Below, piece by piece: positions 14,788 to 22,955 of a stretch of DNA of 49,069 nt. Both the position numbers and the translations under genes were made by a program. The DNA comes from DATNBU01 sp964476185 (GTDB taxonomy: Bacteria; Desulfobacterota; Binatia; UBA1149; CAITLU01): NCBI GenBank assembly GCA_964476185.1, contig CAYYZO010000021.1, forward strand, positions 1 through 49,069. The letters are read 5' to 3'. The notes below the pieces were generated by a model. It was not told where the DNA came from. It did no database searches and saw nothing but the letters and a program-made list of their open reading frames with translations. Position 1 is the first letter of the stretch, and every line of letters starts with the position of its first letter.

Positions 14788-16461
14788 ATGGTCATCGACC
14801 GGCGCCTCCGGTTCGCGACACCCGCCCTCGCGCTGCTGCTCGCGGCCTGCTCCGGACCGCAGGGACCGGACCTCATCGTCCATGGCGGACCGATCCTGAC
14901 CGTGGATGCCGCCGACGCCGTCGTCGAAGCCATCGCCTGCCGCGACGGCACGATCACCTCCAGCGGAACTGCATCGGCCATCCTCGCCACGCGCTCGCCG
15001 TCGACGACGGTGATCGACCTCGAGGGTCGCGCGCTCGTGCCCGGCTTCGTCGCGGCGCACGAGCACCCGACGCTGACCGCCGTCTTCGGCGGCGCCGTCG
15101 ACGTGAGCGGGTTCACGCACGCGAGCGACGAGGACGTCTGGAGCGCGCTGCGCGCGGCCGTGGCCGCGACGCCGAAGGGCCGGTGGATCCATGCGATGGG
15201 GCTCGACCCGGTCCTCGTTCCCGATCTCGTCCTGCCGACGCGCCGCGGCCTCGACGAGATCGCCCCGGACCACCCCCTCGTCGTGATCTCGCAGACGATG
15301 CACTCGTTCTGGGCGAACTCGAGGGCGTTCGAAGCGGCCGGCATCACGCGCGACATCCCGGACCCGGGCCGAGGATCGTTCTACGGACGCGACGAGTCCG
15401 GCGAACTGACCGGCTTCGTCTCCGAGAGCGCGGCCGCGGCCCCGATGCTCGAGCCGCTGAAGTCGCCGTGGCGGATGATCTCGCGCTACGAAGCGGCGCT
15501 CGACGAACTCGTCGCCGCCGGCTTCACGAGCGTGGGCTCGCTCGGCTTCAACGTGCCGCCGCTGCTGGCGCGCTGGGCGTCGTCGAAGGGCGGCCGGCCG
15601 CGCATCCGCCAGGTCGTCTACACGGCCGACGTCGACCGGAGCTACCTCCCGGAGCGGCCGGACCGCGGCGACCCGTTCTTTCGCATCCAGGGGGTCAAGC
15701 TCTGGCACGACGGCTCGCCGTACACGGGAAGCATGTTCCTCGACGAGCCCTACCTCGACACGCCGCTGTCCCGTGCGCTCGGCATCGCGCCCGGCTCGCG
15801 CGGCGAGGCGATGATCGCGCCGGACGAGCTCGTCGCGCTGCTGCGACGGCACAGCGAGCAGGGATGGCAGGTCGCGATCCACAGCCAGGGCGATGCCTCG
15901 AACCGTGAAGTGCTCGACGCGCTCGAGCAGGTGCCCGACCGCCCGGACGTCGCCCCGCGACGGCTCGAGCACGGGGTGCTGCTGCCGAAGGACGCGCTCG
16001 CGCGCATGGCCGCGCTTCGCGTCACGCCGAGCTTCCACGTCAACCACCTGTGGTACTACGGCGACGCGCTCGTCGAATCGATCCTGGGCCCCGAGCGCGC
16101 CGCGCGGATCCTGCCGATCCGCTCCGCGTTCGAACTCGGCCTGCGCCCGACGCTGCACGCGGACTCGCCGATGTTCCCGCCGGAGCCGCTGTCGCTGATG
16201 CGCACCGCGATGCTGCGCCGCACGCGCGGCGGACGCGTCCTCGGCGAGGACGAGGCGATCGACGCACGGCAGGCGTTGCGCGCGATGACGATCCACGGCG
16301 CCGCGCAGCTCGGCCTCGAGGACCTCGTCGGCAGCCTCGAGCCCGGCAAGCAGGCGGACTTCACGGTGCTGAGCGGGAATCCCTACGAGACGCCGGCCGA
16401 AGGAATCGACCGACTGCGCGTCGAGGACGTGTATCTCGCGGGTCGCCGCGTCGGCCCCTGA
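14788..16461 (+). CDS. Lipoprotein amidohydrolase of the YtcJ type
   Basis: A 557-residue metal-dependent amidohydrolase with an N-terminal lipobox (LLLAA-Cys21), so it is probably tethered in the cell envelope. The TIM-barrel motifs are present: AAHEHPT after strand 1, KLWHDGSPYTG with the YtcJ-style Lys, HSQGDASNREVLDALE for the later His, RLEHGVLL, and HADSPMFPPEPL for the final Asp. The C-terminal sandwich closes with LEPGKQADFTVLSGNP. Relatives hydrolyse amides, carbamates or exo-acting urea bonds, and the substrate is unknown. The ATG at 14788 opens the lipoprotein signal. An earlier ATG at 14755 adds eleven residues without an obvious role. It is divergent from the poly-Gly lipoprotein and followed by a strong hairpin. 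Confidence 0.92.
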   Translation: MVIDRRLRFATPALALLLAACSGPQGPDLIVHGGPILTVDAADAVVEAIACRDGTITSSGTASAILATRSPSTTVIDLEGRALVPGFVAAHEHPTLTAVFGGAVDVSGFTHASDEDVWSALRAAVAATPKGRWIHAMGLDPVLVPDLVLPTRRGLDEIAPDHPLVVISQTMHSFWANSRAFEAAGITRDIPDPGRGSFYGRDESGELTGFVSESAAAAPMLEPLKSPWRMISRYEAALDELVAAGFTSVGSLGFNVPPLLARWASSKGGRPRIRQVVYTADVDRSYLPERPDRGDPFFRIQGVKLWHDGSPYTGSMFLDEPYLDTPLSRALGIAPGSRGEAMIAPDELVALLRRHSEQGWQVAIHSQGDASNREVLDALEQVPDRPDVAPRRLEHGVLLPKDALARMAALRVTPSFHVNHLWYYGDALVESILGPERAARILPIRSAFELGLRPTLHADSPMFPPEPLSLMRTAMLRRTRGGRVLGEDEAIDARQALRAMTIHGAAQLGLEDLVGSLEPGKQADFTVLSGNPYETPAEGIDRLRVEDVYLAGRRVGP

Positions 16462-16476
16462 CGAGGAAGGGTCGCC

Positions 16477-16505
16477 GGCCGTCGCCGCGCGAAGCGGCGA
16501 CGGCC
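16477..16505. terminator. Perfect 12-bp hairpin between convergent genes
   Basis: GGCCGTCGCCGC at 16477-16488 and its exact complement at 16494-16505 enclose a GCGAA loop. It lies 15 nt after the amidohydrolase stop and 10 nt beyond the stop of the opposing cytochrome gene. No U-tract. Likely a bidirectional terminator. Confidence 0.75.
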
Positions 16506-16515
16506 CAAGGTGGGA

Positions 16516-16992
16516 TCAGTGACCGCCCTTCTCCTCGGGCTTGCGGAAGTCGTCGTGGCAGCTCTTGCAGTTGCCGAACATCGTGTTGGCCGCGGCCTTC
16601 ACGTCGCCCTGGGCTTCGGCGGCCGCCGCGAGCGCGGCGGAGGTCGTGCCGAGCTCCTTGCAGAGGCGCTCGAACTCGTCCCACTTCTCCCAGATCTCGG
16701 GCCTGGCGCGCGAAGCCGGGTCCACGCTGCCCTTCGGGAACAGCGCGCAGGCCTTGCCGGCGTCGGCCTGGATCTCGCTGGCGGCCTCGACGACCGGCTC
16801 GAGGTTGCCGCTCTTCAGCGCGTCGCCGATCGTCTTCGCGTTCTTGCCGATGTTCTCCATCAGCTCGTGGCGGTCGCGGATCGGGCCCGCGGGCAGTTCC
16901 TTCTCGTCGGTGTGGCCGATGCCGGATCCGGCGAGGAGGAGCACCGACGAGAGCGCGCAGCAGAAGACGGCGGGGAGAAGGGATCGACGCAT
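16516..16992 (-). CDS. Cytochrome c-prime-like periplasmic protein
   Basis: A 158-residue exported protein. The signal peptide covers about residues 1-27. The mature part is four amphipathic helices, ending in a single haem site Cys142-Lys-Ser-Cys145-His146 (NCKSCHDDFR) close to the C-terminus, which is the cytochrome c-prime layout. ASEIQADAGKACALFPKGS (about 71-89) matches the family's second helix and following loop. Cytochromes c-prime bind NO or CO at a five-coordinate haem and often protect against nitrosative stress, which would suit a cell with nirK. It is the last gene of a leftward run, 27 nt after the di-haem cytochrome c gene. Confidence 0.9.
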   Translation of the reverse strand: MRRSLLPAVFCCALSSVLLLAGSGIGHTDEKELPAGPIRDRHELMENIGKNAKTIGDALKSGNLEPVVEAASEIQADAGKACALFPKGSVDPASRARPEIWEKWDEFERLCKELGTTSAALAAAAEAQGDVKAAANTMFGNCKSCHDDFRKPEEKGGH

Positions 16993-17019
16993 GGGTTCCT
17001 CCGTGGTGGTGCGTTGTGG

Positions 17020-17925
17020 CTATGGTCCGTCCAGGTCGTTGTCAATCGGCGCGACGCCGAGGACGTAGTCGGCGATCGCGCGCAGATCGGCTTCGGGGGC
17101 GTCCTCGTACCCGGGGCCGCCGCCGACGCCTTCGACGACGTCGGCCATCGAGCCCTGCACGTTGTCGAAGTTCGGCAGCATCGTCGTCCGCAGCAGGTTC
17201 ACGACGTCGGCGGCGTCCCAGCCGGCGATGCCGGTCTCGTGCGGCGTGACGTTCGGGACGACCTCGCCGCCCGGCCCGTCGGCGGTGCCGGCGAGGTACA
17301 TCGACTCGTCGAGGGCGCCGAGCGCGTTGCGAGGCGTGTGGCAATCGCCGCACAGCGAGACGTGATCGGCGAGGTAGCGCCCGCGATCGATACCGCCCGA
17401 AGGCGCTGCCGCCGGCGGCGCCGGGGGCCAGAAAAACAGCCACTGCCAGCCGAGGTACGCGAGCCGTGGCAGCGGCAGCAACCCTTCGTGCTCGCGATTC
17501 TCGCGCCGCACCGGGGGCAGCGTGCGCAGGTACGCGATCAGGTCGCGGGCGTCCGCGTCGCTCATCCCCGCATAGAGCGGGTACGGCATCACCGGCGCCT
17601 CGGCGCCCTTGCCGCGCACGCGGCCGCGACGGATCGCCGCGTCGATCTCCTCGTCGGTCCACGCGCCGATGCCCGTCTCCGCGTCGGGCGTGATGTTGGT
17701 GCTGTAAAAGGCGCCGAATGGAGTCTCGATCCGCGTGCCGCCCGCGCCGACCGGCCCGCCGGTCGGCGTGTGGCAACCGCAGCCCGCCGCCAGCGCGAAG
17801 AGCGTCCTTCCACGCTCGACCGAGCCGGCGTGCGCGACGACAGGCACGAGTGCGAGCACGATCGCGCCGGCGAGCACGCAATGCGCGAGGCGGCGGCTCC
17901 GTCCATCCGTTCGTCGCGTGGTCAC
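17020..17925 (-). CDS. Di-haem cytochrome c with one non-canonical haem site
   Basis: Predicted 301-residue periplasmic protein, GTG start at 17925. The signal peptide runs from about residue 11 to AHAG (34). Two cytochrome c domains follow. The second has a normal site, Cys192-Gly-Asp-Cys195-His196. In the first the motif reads Cys49-Gly-Cys51-His52, so there is one residue, not two, between the cysteines. Spacing puts Gly48 where the first thioether Cys should be. Each domain ends with a NITPDAETGIG or NVTPHETGIAGW loop typical of fructose/alcohol dehydrogenase-like cytochrome subunits. The start is chosen because it begins the signal peptide, 13 nt after the regulator's stop. A longer frame to 18108 would overlap that gene. 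Confidence 0.85.
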   Translation of the reverse strand: MTTRRTDGRSRRLAHCVLAGAIVLALVPVVAHAGSVERGRTLFALAAGCGCHTPTGGPVGAGGTRIETPFGAFYSTNITPDAETGIGAWTDEEIDAAIRRGRVRGKGAEAPVMPYPLYAGMSDADARDLIAYLRTLPPVRRENREHEGLLPLPRLAYLGWQWLFFWPPAPPAAAPSGGIDRGRYLADHVSLCGDCHTPRNALGALDESMYLAGTADGPGGEVVPNVTPHETGIAGWDAADVVNLLRTTMLPNFDNVQGSMADVVEGVGGGPGYEDAPEADLRAIADYVLGVAPIDNDLDGP

Positions 17926-17938
17926 CTGGCGGTCGAGG

Positions 17939-20900
17939 CTACACCGCTGCGGACACCGGAGCGAGATCGCGCAGCAACTCTTCCGCGCCGAGCACGGCCT
18001 CGAGATGCGCGCCGCCGGAAACGGCGGCGAAAGCCGGCCGCAGCAGCAGGACCGCTTCCTCGCGGCGCCCCTGGCCGTCGAGCAGGCGGGCGAGGTCGGT
18101 CGCGGCAAGCAGAGCGTGCCAGCGGATCCCGCGCAGGTCGGCGAGGTCGAGCGAGCGCCGCAGCAGGGACTCGGCCTCCGCCTCCGCCGCCGCCCCGCCC
18201 TCGACGACGCGCCGCTTCGCGCGCAGTCGCAGGATCTCGCTCTCGGCGAACAGTTCCCCCCTGGTCGTGAGGAACTCCGCCGCTTCGTCGACCAGTTCGT
18301 CGGCGCCGTCGCGCCCCGCGTTCATCAACGCGTCGGCGAACAGGCAGCACATCGCGCTGTGGTCGACCCACTGCCCGTCGCCGCGACGGCCCTCGAGTCC
18401 CTCGCGAACCTTCACGATCCCGTCGTCGACACGGCCGCCGAGGATCTCGGACATGCCGATCACGTACAGCGGCCTCGTCGTCCAGGTCCGGAAGCCTTCG
18501 GCGACGGCGATCTCGAGCGATCGTTCGGCGATCGGGACGGCCTCGGCGTAATCGCCGACGATCGCGAGCGCCCACGAAACCAGCGTCCCGGTCACGCACT
18601 CGCTGTACTTGCTGTGCTCGCGGGCGAGCCGCATCGATTCGTGCGTGAGGCGGCGGACCTCGTCGGGACGTCCGGCGAGGGCGACAGCCGGCGCGTACTG
18701 CGACATCAGCAGCGCATCCATCTCGGCGCCGGGGATCGGGTCGCCGACGTGCCGGATCCGGAGTCCGGCCTCGAACATCGCGCAGGAATCCGCCATCGCG
18801 CCCATGCGGTAGCGCGTCGTCGCGGCGGTGAACAGGAACGTCTTGCGGGCGTCGGGATCCTCCACGCGGCCGACCAGCGGGAGCGTGCTGCGAATCAGTT
18901 CCTCGGCCTCGGCGTAGCGGGCGCTGACGCACGAGACGATGATGCGGCCGGCTTCGGCGATGAGCCGCTCGCGATCGTCCTGGTTGGCCGCGGCCAGTTC
19001 GCTCGTGCGCAGCCAGAGCTCCGCGACCTGCTTGTCGATGAAGCCGAACGCGAGTTGCCTCGCGTGAGTCAGATAGACGAGGACGTGCAAGCGGACGTTC
19101 TCGGCGTCGGGCATGCCCGGGGCGGCGTCGATCAGCTCGATCGCGCGCTCGAGGATCACGATCGCGTCGCGGGGCGAGTCGCGGTGCATCGCCTGCCGGG
19201 CCGACTCTCGCAGGTGCCGCACGGCGCGCGAGGGATCGCCGCCGGCCTCGTAGTGCAGCGCGAGCAGCGACGAAACCGACTGCGGGCGCGCGGAGTGCTC
19301 GCGCTCGAGCTGGTCGGCGGCCGCGAGATGCAGGCGCCTGCGACGCGCCGAAGGCAGACCGGCCGCGACCACCGCCTGCACGGTCGCGTGCAGGAACGCG
19401 TACTGTTCGGCGAGCCGCCCGTCGGCCGCGATGGCCTCCCCGCAGGCCCTCAGCAGTTGCCCGCGCTGCGCGACCCTCTCGCAGACCGCGTCGACTTCGT
19501 CCGGTTCCATCGTGGCCGCCGCCGCGATCGACGCAGGATGGAACGGGCCGAAGCGCACGCTCGCCGCTTCGAGCACCGCGCGCTCGTGCGCCTCGAGGCG
19601 CGCGACCTGGCGCTCGAGCAGCGCGCGCAGGCTGTCGGGCACGGTGCCGCGCATCTCCTCCGGCGCGCCGCGAAGCGACCAGCCGCCCGGCGACGGCTCG
19701 ACCATCCCGCGCGCGATCCACTCGTCGAGGACGAGGCGCACGAACAGCGGGTTGCCCGCGGTCTGCTGGAGCAGCCAGCCGAGGATCTCGCCGTGCCGCT
19801 CGAGTCCCGGGCAGCGCGCCGCGAGGTACGCGCCGAGCTCGTCGCCGACGAACGGCACGAGCGCGATCTCCTCGGCGGCTCCGCGCGAGACGAGGTCGCG
19901 GCGCACCGCGACGATCGGGTGCTGCAACGCGAGCGCCTCGGCGCCGCGCTGGGTCACGAGCAGCAGCAGGCGCGCCGGGTCGCGCCTCTTGCCGAGCGCG
20001 CCGCACGCGTCGGTCGTCGCGAGGTCGGCCCAGTGGGCGTCTTCCAGCACGAGGACCAAGGCGTGCTCCCGCGCGAGTTCGTCGACCGCCGTCACGAGCT
20101 CGCGCAGCATGCTCCCGGGAGCAGGCGCGGCCGCCTCCGGCGGGGCGGCCAGCGTAGGCATCTGCGCGATCCACGACGGCGCGCACCGGCGAAGCACCGG
20201 AGTGACGCGATCGCCCCAGCGCGGATCGCGGCAAAGCCGCTCGAGCCCGTCGAGAAGAGGAAGGTAAGGTTCGTGCGGGCCGGTCGTCTCGAGACACTGG
20301 CCGTGCAGCACCAGCGCGGCGCCGCCGTCCGTTACGCGCACGAGACGGTCCAGGAAATGTTCGACGATCGTCGTCTTGCCGGCGCCGGCCTCGCCGGTCA
20401 CGAACGCGACCTGGCGCCGGCCCGCCCGCGCCCGGGCGAAGAGCGCATCCAGACGGGCGATCTCGTCGTCACGCGCCACGATCGGCGCGCGCTCGACATC
20501 GCCGCCCGCGTCGTCGGCGGCGACGCCGAACGGCTCCGGCGCTGGCGGCTCCGCTGGCGCCGGGCGGCGAGCGCCGCCGCGAGGCACGATCGTTGCCGCG
20601 CCGATCCATCGATAGCCGCGCCGCGGCACGGTCTCGATGCAACTCGCGTCGCCGCGACCGTCGTCGAGCGCCACGCGCAGTTCGCCGATGGACTTGTTGA
20701 GGGTTCCCTCGCTGACCGCCGTGTCGGCCCAGACGAGATCCAGCAGTTCGTTCTTCGTGACGAGGTCCCCCGGCCGCTCGGCCAGGGCACACAGCACGTC
20801 CCAGGTCTTCGGCCGCAACTCGACGGGGCGACCGTCGACCCGCAGCCGGCCGGCGGCCAGGTCGATCACGACCCGAGGTTCCGACGATGGGGGACGGGAG

Positions 20901-20944
20901 GCCACGAGGCCGCGGATTACGCCGCCCGCCAGCGGAGCAGTCAA
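17939..20944 (-). CDS. Large regulator: OmpR-type winged helix, ATPase and TPR-like repeats
   Basis: About 1001 residues. Residues 24-117 are an OmpR/PhoB-type winged helix (VVIDLAAGRLRVDG, KNELLDLVWADTAVSEGTLNKSIGELR, ETVPRRGYRWIG). Next comes a STAND/AAA-like ATPase with Walker A GEAGAGKT (184-191) and a Walker-B-like LVLVLEDAHWADL strand. The rest (about 500-1000) is helical, Ala/Leu-rich TPR-like repeat. The plan is that of CadC/AfsR/SARP-adjacent 'predicted ATPase' activators, which bind DNA through the winged helix and use the ATPase/TPR part for signal detection. The frame opens with TTG at 20944 and has no clear ribosome site, so a GTG at 20905 is equally possible. The two cytochrome genes follow within 13 and 27 nt and may be in the same transcript. 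Confidence 0.88.
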   Translation of the reverse strand: MTAPLAGGVIRGLVASRPPSSEPRVVIDLAAGRLRVDGRPVELRPKTWDVLCALAERPGDLVTKNELLDLVWADTAVSEGTLNKSIGELRVALDDGRGDASCIETVPRRGYRWIGAATIVPRGGARRPAPAEPPAPEPFGVAADDAGGDVERAPIVARDDEIARLDALFARARAGRRQVAFVTGEAGAGKTTIVEHFLDRLVRVTDGGAALVLHGQCLETTGPHEPYLPLLDGLERLCRDPRWGDRVTPVLRRCAPSWIAQMPTLAAPPEAAAPAPGSMLRELVTAVDELAREHALVLVLEDAHWADLATTDACGALGKRRDPARLLLLVTQRGAEALALQHPIVAVRRDLVSRGAAEEIALVPFVGDELGAYLAARCPGLERHGEILGWLLQQTAGNPLFVRLVLDEWIARGMVEPSPGGWSLRGAPEEMRGTVPDSLRALLERQVARLEAHERAVLEAASVRFGPFHPASIAAAATMEPDEVDAVCERVAQRGQLLRACGEAIAADGRLAEQYAFLHATVQAVVAAGLPSARRRRLHLAAADQLEREHSARPQSVSSLLALHYEAGGDPSRAVRHLRESARQAMHRDSPRDAIVILERAIELIDAAPGMPDAENVRLHVLVYLTHARQLAFGFIDKQVAELWLRTSELAAANQDDRERLIAEAGRIIVSCVSARYAEAEELIRSTLPLVGRVEDPDARKTFLFTAATTRYRMGAMADSCAMFEAGLRIRHVGDPIPGAEMDALLMSQYAPAVALAGRPDEVRRLTHESMRLAREHSKYSECVTGTLVSWALAIVGDYAEAVPIAERSLEIAVAEGFRTWTTRPLYVIGMSEILGGRVDDGIVKVREGLEGRRGDGQWVDHSAMCCLFADALMNAGRDGADELVDEAAEFLTTRGELFAESEILRLRAKRRVVEGGAAAEAEAESLLRRSLDLADLRGIRWHALLAATDLARLLDGQGRREEAVLLLRPAFAAVSGGAHLEAVLGAEELLRDLAPVSAAV

Positions 20945-21005
20945 GGATGGAAGCGTCGCCGGCCGGCCCTGCGCAGCGCGGGCTTCCCGCTGCCGGTTCC
21001 GAACG

Positions 21006-21320
21006 TCAGCCCTCCCCGTCCCGTCGGGCGCGGTCGAGCACGCGGCGCATGATCGCCACGAGGGTCTCGGCCGAAGTGAAGTTCCCGCCGTCCAGCGTGG
21101 CCAGATGCTGGACCCGGCCGCTGATCTGGTCGGCCACGGCGTCGGCCCCGGTCAGTTCGACGACGAAAGAGCGGCTGACCGGATCCGGCTTCCCGCGCCG
21201 AGGCGCCTCTCCGGCGGCGGCGGCCCCCGCCGGTCCGTCGGGGGCATCCCCCGTTGCCGCGGCGTCCTTCCCGGGCTGGGCGGAGCGGTCGGAGGTCCGA
21301 ACTGGTTCGTGCTGTGCCAT
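21006..21320 (-). CDS. Small conserved-looking protein, unknown function
   Basis: A 104-residue soluble protein. The first half (1-48) is Ala/Gly/Asp/Pro-rich and probably disordered. The second half has a compact predicted fold, SFVVELTGADAVADQISGRVQHLATLDGGNFTSAETLVAIMRRVLDR in outline (two helices around a short beta segment). GGGGTGA upstream supports the ATG at 21320. It lies in the same direction as the membrane protein and peroxiredoxin genes but 178 nt from the former, so co-transcription is uncertain. I do not recognise a family. Confidence 0.55.
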   Translation of the reverse strand: MAQHEPVRTSDRSAQPGKDAAATGDAPDGPAGAAAAGEAPRRGKPDPVSRSFVVELTGADAVADQISGRVQHLATLDGGNFTSAETLVAIMRRVLDRARRDGEG

Positions 21321-21498
21321 GGCGTCACCCCGCGGGCACCATCGCACCGGGAGCGACCCCGAGTAGCGAAAGAACTCGGAAAGTTTCTGGAAACCGCGTC
21401 CGCCGGACACCTGGAGCGGGGGTAGGCGGTGATTCGTCGTCCGGACGGCGGCGGACGATCGCCGCGGGGACTTCCCGCGGCCGACTCGAACGTCCCGC

Positions 21499-22035
21499 CT
21501 ACGGGAACATTGCCGGCCAGACGCACGAATCGAGCGCGAACGTCTGCCCCGCGAACGCGATGCTGCCGACGACGGCCGCCTTCCAGTGCCCGGACGGACC
21601 ACGCGGCTCCAGCCTCGAGAGTGCCCCGATCATCGCGAGCGACGCGAGCCCGGTCGCCCAGAGGCCCGTGACGACGAGCGCCCAGGTCGCGGGGCCGGGC
21701 GCTTCGATGTACTGCAGCGTGAGCGGCATCCAGACCGCCGACGGGAACAGGATCAGCGCCAGCAGGACGTTGAACGCGCCGAAGCCGAAGCGCCCCGCGA
21801 CGCGGACCCGCGCCGCGTCCACGCGGAAGAAGAGGAACGACGCGTACGTCAGATACCCAGCCGCCGCGACGAACATCCAGCTCGAGTACGCCGGCCGCAC
21901 CGACTCGGGCACCCCGCCCCAGAGTCGGGCCACGCTATCGGCCGGCCACGCCGTCGCTCCCCACCAGTAACTCAGCAACACGAGCGGCCCGCCGACGACA
22001 TTCAGGGCGGCCATGATTTTTTTCTGTGGATGCAT
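21499..22035 (-). CDS. Five-helix integral membrane protein, unknown function
   Basis: Predicted 178-residue protein with about five transmembrane helices. It starts MHPQKKIMAALNVVGG and has a Trp-rich first loop (YWWGATAW), helices at about 8-25, 50-70, 85-108, 115-140 and 150-172, and little soluble sequence. The size and Trp content recall TspO/MBR-like proteins, but I cannot place the family's signature, so it is left unnamed. The ATG at 22035 has GGGAG upstream. It is 77 nt downstream of the peroxiredoxin-glutaredoxin gene in the same direction and may share the OxyR-controlled transcript. Confidence 0.7.
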   Translation of the reverse strand: MHPQKKIMAALNVVGGPLVLLSYWWGATAWPADSVARLWGGVPESVRPAYSSWMFVAAAGYLTYASFLFFRVDAARVRVAGRFGFGAFNVLLALILFPSAVWMPLTLQYIEAPGPATWALVVTGLWATGLASLAMIGALSRLEPRGPSGHWKAAVVGSIAFAGQTFALDSCVWPAMFP

Positions 22036-22112
22036 CTTTCGACTCCCGGGGCGGCGCCGGCCAAAGGGCCGGCGCCGCGTCCACCGCGACCATCCTCGAA
22101 ACGGCTCGCGAC

Positions 22113-22868
22113 TCAAGCCGCGCGGCCGGCCCCGCTCCGCTCCGCCAGGAATTCTCCCAGCTCGTCGGCGCCGCCGATCCGCACGCCGTCGAAGTACACC
22201 TGCGGAACCGTGGTCGCGCCGCTGACCGCCAGCAGCGCGTCGGCGCCGCCGACCCGGCTGATCTCGATCTCGTGGTACGACAGGCCGGCCTCCTCCAGCG
22301 CGTCCTTCGCCCGCCGGCAGTGCGGGCAGCCGTCCTTCGTGAACACAACCACCTTCGGCCTCGTCGCGCACTCCGGCGCCACGTGCTTCAGCATCGTGTC
22401 CGCGTCCGAGACCTGGTACGGGTCGCCCTCGACTTCCGGCTCGATGAACATCTTCGTGACGACGCCGTCCTCGACGAGCATCGAGTAACGCCACGAGCGG
22501 TCGCCGAACCCGAGGTCGCCCTTGTCGACGAGCATTCCCATGCCGCGCGTGAACTCGCCGTTGCCGTCGGGGATCAGTCGCACGTTCCGGCAGTTCTGGT
22601 CGGCGCCCCAGGCTTCCATCACGAAGCCGTCGTTGACCGACACGCAGACGATCTCGTCGATGCCCGCTTTCCGGAATTCGCCGGCGAGTTCCTCGTAGCG
22701 CGGCAGGTGGCTCGCCGAACACGTCGGCGTGAACGCGCCGGGAAGCGCGAAGACGACGACGCGCCTGCCGCCGAACAACTCCGCGGTCGAGACGTCCTTC
22801 CACTGGCCGCCCTCGCGGCTGCGAAACGTGACTTCGGGAACCCGGTGGCCTTCTCGATTGGTCTTCAT
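22113..22868 (-). CDS. Peroxiredoxin 5-glutaredoxin fusion (GSH-dependent peroxidase)
   Basis: A 251-residue hybrid peroxidase. Residues 1-165 are a Prx5 domain with the peroxidatic Cys50 in PGAFTPTC and supporting Arg in RSWRYSM. Residues 172-245 are a glutaredoxin with Cys181-Pro-His-Cys184 and the TVPQVYFDG glutathione-binding segment. In known hybrids (Haemophilus, Neisseria) the glutaredoxin domain recycles the peroxiredoxin with glutathione, so the protein reduces H2O2 and alkyl hydroperoxides in the cytoplasm. GGAG-like AAGGAG lies just upstream of the ATG at 22868. It is divergent from oxyR across 85 nt of unusually AT-rich DNA, so OxyR control is very likely. Confidence 0.95.
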   Translation of the reverse strand: MKTNREGHRVPEVTFRSREGGQWKDVSTAELFGGRRVVVFALPGAFTPTCSASHLPRYEELAGEFRKAGIDEIVCVSVNDGFVMEAWGADQNCRNVRLIPDGNGEFTRGMGMLVDKGDLGFGDRSWRYSMLVEDGVVTKMFIEPEVEGDPYQVSDADTMLKHVAPECATRPKVVVFTKDGCPHCRRAKDALEEAGLSYHEIEISRVGGADALLAVSGATTVPQVYFDGVRIGGADELGEFLAERSGAGRAA

Positions 22869-22918
22869 GGGTGTTTCTCCTTGCGCCCGAGAATGGCCCT
22901 CCGATTCGCATAAAACAA

Positions 22919-22955
22919 ATTGATCATTGTTCTGTATTTGATAGCCTAGCTTTAT
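22919..22955. promoter_or_regulatory. Probable OxyR site in the AT-rich divergent promoter
   Basis: The 85-nt gap between the peroxidase gene and oxyR is strikingly AT-rich for this window. Aligned to the OxyR motif ATAG-N7-CTAT-N7-ATAG-N7-CTAT, the sequence from 22919 reads ATTG, TTCT, ATAG, TTAT at the four boxes with exact N7 spacing (12 of 16 positions). An 8-bp inverted repeat, CGCATAAA (22907-22914) and TTTATGCG (22951-22958), frames it. The right edge touches the oxyR ATG at 22954, consistent with autorepression. Confidence 0.5.

Noticed and set aside
17735..21052. 1105-residue open frame antisense to the wHTH-ATPase regulator
   Set aside because: No domain is visible and composition is that of a shadow frame; the leftward frame has wHTH and Walker A motifs.
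22869..22953. Long inverted repeat CGCATAAA/TTTATGCG as a terminator or attachment site
   Set aside because: It lies between divergent starts, where neither is expected; kept only as part of the OxyR control region.
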